This document shows positions 57,851 to 64,000 of a DNA stretch of 64,000 nt, one piece after another. Each line of letters opens with the position of its first letter. Position 1 is the stretch's first letter. The notes beneath the pieces were generated by a model, which was not told the origin of the DNA, searched no databases, and saw only the letters and a program-made list of their open reading frames with translations. The stretch comes from Arthrobotrys musiformis (taxonomy: Eukaryota; Ascomycota; Orbiliomycetes; Orbiliales; Orbiliaceae): contig JAVHJL010000004.1 in the NCBI GenBank assembly GCA_036971715.1, positions 868,001-932,000 on the forward strand. Reading direction: 5' to 3'. Both the position numbers and the translations under genes were made by a program.

Positions 57851-60800
57851 CTATCCCGCCGGCCCAAAGTCCTCTTCCACAGCCCTCGGGGGCGGAGGAG
57901 GAGGAGCACGCCCCCTGAAAATACTGGCCGCTTCGTAGCTGGCCTCGACGTTGATTTTCTCGCCGCGGTATACTGCGGCAGCGCGGACTACCTCGTCAGG
58001 CGCTGGGTTTGGCGGGAGCATGGTAACGTCAGGGTCGAAACCCTCATCAACCTCAGGAGGTGCCCCTACGCCGTTTTCCTCCGAGGCGCCTGGATGCGCA
58101 ATGCCAGGACTTTCAATACGGGCTGCCGATGTTTCCTCCTTAACGATGGCCGCACTTTCATCGGGGAGGTCTGGGGTGCCTGCATGCGTAATGGCAGGAC
58201 TTTCAATGATCGAAGATCCTTCATCGGCAGTAACTGTGGTGCCGGACGCAGCCTCCGTCTTCTCATCAGACTGGGGAGTCTTCTGCGGGGTCTTCTTATT
58301 TTCCAGCGAACGGCGGAGCTCGGCACGTTCCTTGATCGACAGCTTTGGAGTCTTTTGTTCTTCCGCGGATTTCTTGGCCAATGCACGCCTTTCCTTCTTA
58401 GTGAGGGCTTTAGGAGCGAGTTGTAGACTCGTCATGACAACAATCCCTTGATTAGGCGTTTTGGTCGAAGGTGTGGTGGAAGTCGATGCAGTCGGTGTCG
58501 CTTTCTGTTTTGCTTCCGTGATCGACGCTCCAGCTTTAGACTCAATTTTTTGAACTTGGCTTTTAACAGCGAGAGGTTTAACAACAGATTGGATGGCAGG
58601 TTTTGGAGCAGCAGTATCACTCTTCTTTGCCTTGACAACTTGAGCAACAACAGGAAGCTCCTTTTTCTGAACCTTAGCCGGACCAACGGCAGGGGTCGGT
58701 GACAAGGAGATGATTTGTTTCTTTTTCTTGTGAGAGCCCTGATCACTGGCCTTGACTTCTTCTGAGACGGACGCGGCGGCCGTTTTTGTATGAGGGGATG
58801 ACCCAGTTCCGTTTGAAGCGAGTTCGACGGTCATATCAATGGATCGTTCTCCTGTTGATTGTGCATCCTTCTGCCGTGATAGAAGCATCGTACTAGTGGC
58901 CAATGTTGGGAACTCCTTCATTGAGTTAATCACAAGAATTCGGGTCTCGCGCTTCGGACGAGAGGGTTTCCCGGATAGACATTCATTTTCCTTGGGCACT
59001 GGATTTTTGTTCGGAGTGGGGCTCTTTGCAGCATCTGGTTTTGAGAGACCTTGGTTCTGGGAAGCCCTAGGCTGGTTCGGGACTTGAATAGCCTTTACCT
59101 GGCCCGGGACTTGAGTAGCCTTCAATTGGTTCGGGGGTTGAATAGCCTTCACCTGGTTCGAGACTTGAATGACCTTCGCTTGGTTCAAGGTTTGAGTAGC
59201 CTTCACTTTGTTCGGGATTTGAGTGGCCTTCGCTTGGTTCGGGACTTGAGTAGTCCTTACTTGGTTCGGAACTTGAATGACCCTCACTTGGTTCGGGACT
59301 TGAGCAGCCCTCACTTGATTTGAGGTTTGAACAGCCTTCACTTGGTTCGGGGGTTGAGTAGCCTTCACCTGGCCTTGAGGAGGTCCAACTTTCGTTTGAC
59401 CTTGGGAAGGAATGTTCTTTCCTTGGTTTTGAGCACGGCCGGCTTTAGATTGATTCTGAACAGTAACGGGCTTTGCTTGGGTCGCCGGGCCTTTGAGTTG
59501 TGGCTTGATCTGTGGAGGAGGAGGTCGAGGAAGACCACTGTTGTTTGGGAAGATGGCATTGTGGCCATGGCCAGCGCTTCGAAGGCCCCTCATTTCCATG
59601 AACTTGTGATGTTTAGGAGGTTCGTGCTTCTTCCCACCAACCTTAGTCCAAGACTCTTCTTCTTCTTGAGAAGCTTTGATCCCAGCGGCAATGGCTTCAG
59701 GATCGTCATAGAGGTCGGTGTCCGGCTTGGAAGGAGTTGAAGCCTGACTCTTCACAACATCTGGTTTCTTAGACCCAACAACGGTTGGTTGAACGAAACT
59801 TGCACCAGGGACTGTGCACGGGACTGCCTTTGCAACTGTCTTAGCACGGCGAGGCATTTTGCTTTCTACCATAGGATGTTAGATTTTGTTTAGGCGAAAC
59901 GAAGCTTTTGGAGTAGCTTACCTTGTTTTTGAGGAGAAGGTTGACTGAGCTCTACGACAGATACTGATGGAAGGCCTATATCAGGGAATGTTAGCCGCTA
60001 CTCTCCTAGGCTTTTATCCTAAAGGATTCGGGCTGAGCGACACTCGGGGGATCGAAGAAATTGTAAAAAGCAGCAAAACCTCGTAGCTACACGTCCTCGG
60101 GTGTTGCATAACAAGTTCCGATAGGACTTGAGAGTAAAGGAATTCAATTGGGTGGAATAGAGAGAACTTACTCGTATTGGTGATTAACGCGTCTTCTTTT
60201 TGTTGGACTGGTTCCAACTTCTCTGCTAAACAAGCGTCAATAAAAGTCAGAGAACGATGTTTTGGTGAGAAGGAGCTACCTTTTGGATTACGCTGGTTTT
60301 TCTTCTTCGATTGCTTCGAGGCTGGAGCTTGAGAAGGTAACGTGTTAGATCAACAATTCAGTGGATGAAGGCAAGAATGTGACATGCGGTTAAGAAGAGA
60401 TTGTGTAGGAGAATCGAGGGTGAGAATGTTTGCAGGTGAGGAAGATAAATGTCCCAGGCAGAAGTTGTTATAAGTACGGTGGGAAGTGAAATGGGTGGTG
60501 GTTCAGGAGGGAGAGGTGAAGGAAGAGGTGGAGGAAGGTGGAAGGAAGTTAGAGGGTGTGAAGGTGGAGGGAAGGTGGAGAAGAGGGAGGGAGAGGACTG
60601 TTGATGATGAAAGGAGATTTTGCTTACCAAGAACGATGTTTGTGTTAGGAGGGTTGACAGCAACGTCTTCCTCTTCAAGGAGTTTTTGTTCTATCTGTTG
60701 AAGTGCAGCAAGGCTTGCAGCTCGTGCTTTACGTCTTTCTTTTTTGGCTGTGAGACAGCGTTAGATATCAATTGGATTGGATGATCAGGAAAGTTTTACG

Positions 60801-62867
60801 GAAGAAATGTGTGGTGACGGAAAGTGGGATGCGAGAAGATGTTGGAGAGGAAAGTGAGGAAGGTGGTGGGGAAAAGAAGAAAGAAAGAGGAGGGAGAAGA
60901 GAAGAGAAAGGAGGGAGGGCTTTTATAGTCGGGTCTGCTGTGTCGAGGGTTCCAAAAATCAAGGCTGCACGGCGAAATTGTGCTGCACGCACTGCCAAAT
61001 CCAGAACAATATGACAAAGAGGGAAACAAAACTGCGAGCAGAAATACGCACCTCTGTTCTTAATGTTATTCCGACCTCCAACAGACGGTTCGTGCAATAG
61101 CAATTTCCCTTTTTCGTCGAAAGGGTCGGGATCGGCACCGCCCTCGGATTCAGTAGTAGCAAGAACCGGCTGCTTCGACCTACCAGCTCCCTTCTCGGTG
61201 CTAAGGTCGTCAAGAATGGACTGCGTCTGCGGGTTGATAACGCTCTTCGCTTTTACAATTTCTACGAGAGGGGCTTCATTCGCCACCTGGGATAAATTCG
61301 ACGCGGTGTCAAAGGCTTCATCATTAATTGGAGCCTCAGAAAGGATTATTTGGGTCTGCGTGACCTCGCGCCCTCCTACACCTGCAGAACCCTTGACAGG
61401 TTCTTCAAACAACGTTAGCACTTTTACAGGAAGGTATCGCCGGTAAGTCAGGCCACTATACTCACTCTCTTCGATCGTGATCAGAGTAGCTCTTCTCATC
61501 TGCTTCCTCTTATCGCGTCTCTTCCTTCTTTTGTCTTCTTCTTTGCTAACAGAAGATGTAGTAAGACGTCTCTCTTCTTTTTGGATAACGGTCTCTGAGG
61601 ACCCGTCGCTCAAAGGACCAGCATCGACCATCTCGACATCCTCAGATATAGCGGCTTGGACGACAAGAATCCTGGCGGATTTGGAGGGCCTGACACGGTG
61701 TTCTTCGACGGTCTCACTCTGGGTGAGTTTCTTTGTGGTATTTTTGAAGTCGGGATGGCTTTCACGAGGGCAACTGCCCTGTGACATATACTCTCGGAGA
61801 CGATCAATAATCCTCGGGTATATAGGAACAAGCCCCTTCAAACCTTGTAAGTGCCCATTGAGAAGGCATTCATCCCAAACACTGATGAATGATTGGAAGA
61901 AATAGGTAGTCAAAATCGAACGACAGAAGACAGCACGGGTATAGAGAGTTTCGCCGCTTTGATACGTATTAGTGAGCTTACGGAAAAACTTCTCACCGAG
62001 TTCGTCGAGTCGTTGCATTGGGTGCTTTCGGGAAGTCATGAAGGGTGAGTTGATACGGAAGGTGTCATCGTCAACGGAATGGAGGGGAACCCTCCAAGCA
62101 TTGAGAGCTGTGAGTAGAGTTTCGCCGACTTTACCATGGACGAAGTGGTCTACGCTAACATCATAGGCAGTCATGTGGTAATCGCGAAGGACGGGAGACT
62201 TCCTAACAGTTTCCGCCATCGCAGTAATCACCAGACGTTCCCATTGAGCAGCGGTTATCATGTTACTACTCAGAAAGTGTTGGAAGAAGAGCCAACCACC
62301 ACGGATCTCTTTGATCATGTCTTGGAGGACTTGATGCTCCTCGACGAGGAGCTTCCTGGCGCGCTCTTCCCAGACAGGAGAGGCGTGTCCAAGGTTTTGT
62401 AGGTAGGCAAGGACCCTAGCTTTATCGTTGGGAGGATCGGTGCCAACGTATTTGAGGAGGCCGGTGATGATGACTTCGTGGATACGGCCCATGACATGGC
62501 GATACTGGGAAGCCTGGGTATCCTCTTCGTCATCAAGGAAATCACCGATGTACTTAATATTCTCAGGGTGTTCGTTATGAGGAGGGAGGGGTTTCTCTCG
62601 TCTTGTTGGAGGGATATCGTTAACTAGGGGAGACGCGGCGCGGAGACGGACAAGCTCGATAAGTTCCACAGCATGCTTAGGATCGTCAATGTACAAGACA
62701 CTGAGTTCACCAAAAGCAGGAAGCAGGGAGTTACTGAGCTTGAGCTTATTGTTCAGCTCGTAGCCGGGAGGGAGATACATAAGCACTACATCATCGGCAA
62801 TCCTTTTCGTCTTAGGGCGGGTGCCACCTTCAGCCCTGGCGATGATTAGTTGTTGGAGGCCGGTCAT
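57851..62867 (-). CDS. Unrecognised large protein with 9-residue repeats
   Basis: Proposed 1,367-residue protein. Exons: 62867-61052, 60747-60628, 60327-60280, 60222-60172, 59975-59922, 59865-57851; all internal junctions are in phase 1. A likely 5' UTR intron is 63021-62935. The N-terminal 430 residues look globular and mostly helical (YLPPGYELNNKLKL, FGELSVLYIDDPKHAVELIELV, WLFFQHFLSSNMITAAQWERL), then a basic/acidic low-complexity middle. Exons 2-5 are small and encode Lys-rich segments (KKERRKARAASLAALQQIEQ). Exon 6 carries about twelve copies of a nonapeptide (NQVKATQVP) and then Lys/Thr-rich and Pro-rich sequence ending EEDFGPAG. No known domain. The start at 62867 has context AACAATGAC. 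The 305-base intron after exon 1 could hide a further exon. The reading frame continues past the stop (see findings). Confidence 0.65.
59056..59375 (-). repeat. 27-bp coding minisatellite (NQVKATQVP units)
   Basis: About twelve diverged tandem copies of a 27-base unit within the last exon of the 1,367-residue gene. They encode nonapeptides such as NQVRVIQVP, NQVKAIQPP and NQLKATQVP, so the variation keeps Asn-Gln and Lys/Arg positions. Confidence 0.9.
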
Positions 62868-63666
62868 TGTTGTTGGGGGATGATACAATCGCAGAGCAAG
62901 CCAGGTGCTCGGGCGAAAGAAACAAGGTTGGTTCCTGCTAGGGAGCAATTAGCACTACCCGAAAGGCAATCACACGATCGAATCGCACGATAAAACGATG
63001 AATGAATACGGGGAAACATACCTTCTGAGGCTGGGAGAATAGGGTGTTGGAAGGTTAAAGGTTGATGGAGATGGAGATGGGAATGGTGATGGGAGCAGTG
63101 TTCTTTTTATATTTTTATATTGCTGAGAAGTCAGAGCAAAATTTATTTGTGGGGAAAGAAGGAAAGAGTTGCTGAAGAATTGTGAGGAGACTTATATAGT
63201 GGAAACTACAGGAAGGACGGAAAGCAGTCTCGGCGGAAGAGTATATACGTAGTTATATACGCCCTATGAGGCTTCTATGCACCGGTTGTTGTCATATCAC
63301 ACTTTGGGCCAGCTAAATTCACTCTGATATAAAAATTATATATCACAGGCTTTTAAGAGGTAGGAAGGCTGTATTTATTATTATGTATACCGACTTACCC
63401 ACCTAGTGTTTAGGTAGGTGCTTAGTTCTTAGATACCTTCTACTATGTAGGCAACTGCTATATCTATATACACTTTATACGTGTTGCTATAGTAGTCTTG
63501 ACCTATACGTCGTGAGACATGCATGTAGCAAAATACCACATGGCGTCCACGTGTAGATATTATATCAATATATTACATACAATGTACATGTATGTGAACA
63601 CCTAGGCGTGTTTACTTCTCTCCACCATCCCCAACATCCCAACGACCTCAATCACCCGCAATCGTC
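62868..63666. promoter_or_regulatory. Divergent promoter region
   Basis: 0.8 kb between the 1,367-residue gene and the right-edge gene. It includes the probable 5' UTR intron (63021-62935) of the former: GTATGT donor, GTGCTAATT branch site and CTAGCAG acceptor on the minus strand. The rest is AT-rich with several TATATA words. Confidence 0.5.
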
Positions 63667-64000
63667 ATGGAAAGCCTCAATACAGGCACGTATGTCAGTG
63701 AAAACGCCGGGTTTCAGCTCGAAGAGGCTACATGCGATGCCGACGCGGACACCGTTACAACTAGTAGCGAATCAAAACCATTACAAGCAACATTGGACGG
63801 GCGTAAATGGTCCGCACCATCGCCTCCTCGAACCAGCATCATGTCCACCATTTTACTACCCGACATGTTGGCGACGCCTGAAAATTACGAGTCCATCCGG
63901 GAGTTCTTACCAGAGCCCCTACAGGACATAATACATTTCTCGGACCATAATACTTGGTGGGTTGATGGTTACGAGGTTCCACACGACCTTACAATACCCA
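63667..64000 (+). CDS. Partial hypothetical protein, cut by the right edge
   Basis: An ATG at 63667 (context GTCATGG) opens a frame of 111 codons that is still open at the window end. The predicted residues begin MESLNTGTYVSENAGFQLEE and include an ordered-looking part (MLATPENYESIREFLPEPLQ, then SDHNTWWVDGYEVP). Another frame of 108 codons overlaps at 63608-63931 but is His/Pro-biased and stops. The frame at 63667 has more protein-like composition. No domain is recognised and later exons lie outside the window. Confidence 0.5.
   Translation, partial: MESLNTGTYVSENAGFQLEEATCDADADTVTTSSESKPLQATLDGRKWSAPSPPRTSIMSTILLPDMLATPENYESIREFLPEPLQDIIHFSDHNTWWVDGYEVPHDLTIP

Overview
The window reads as nuclear DNA of a filamentous ascomycete (Pezizomycotina). 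Genes are split by short introns of about 55-175 bp with GT...CTAAC...AG signals. The families present (CFEM-domain proteins, a nucleoside-phosphorylase-type NLR, a NACHT-ankyrin protein, PEX14, a DIC1-type carrier, RRP12) are typical of that group. The high intron number in some genes (14 exons in the MFS transporter, 9 in the carrier) and a subtilase-like protein would fit an intron-rich lineage such as Orbiliomycetes or Pezizomycetes, but that placement is only an inference.

Layout, left to right. 1-7.4 kb: a PAP2-family lipid phosphatase (minus), a long gene-poor stretch, and a small membrane-anchored CFEM protein (minus). 7.5-18.1 kb: two large STAND/NLR-type genes arranged head to head, a 2,076-residue NACHT-ankyrin protein (minus) and a 1,059-residue phosphorylase/NB-ARC/TPR protein (plus), separated by 1.08 kb. 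19-21.4 kb: a Ser-rich unknown protein and a small secreted CFEM-like protein. 24.6-29.2 kb: a 14-exon MFS transporter facing an aldo-keto-reductase-like protein whose catalytic tetrad is altered. 30.5-35.3 kb: a polytopic membrane protein of a fungal family, an unrecognised 623-residue helical-repeat protein with ankyrin-like repeats, and a 235-residue orphan. 35.3-37.6 kb: gene-free DNA with a minisatellite.

37.6-64 kb is denser and mostly housekeeping: DIC1-like mitochondrial carrier, a secreted subtilase-like protein lacking the catalytic His and Ser, RRP12, a WD40 protein resembling MABP1/WDR62, PEX14, a 1,367-residue repeat-containing unknown protein whose last codon is followed by an in-frame continuation, and the 5' part of a gene running off the right edge.

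Most gene models here were rebuilt by hand from splice signals and frame continuity; exon limits are given in each entry. Two introns (in the NLR and the 623-residue gene) only keep the frame if they use GC-AG borders. The most biologically suggestive item is the divergent NLR pair; the most testable molecular oddities are the inactive-looking subtilase, the altered aldo-keto reductase, and the in-frame TAG at 57851-57853.
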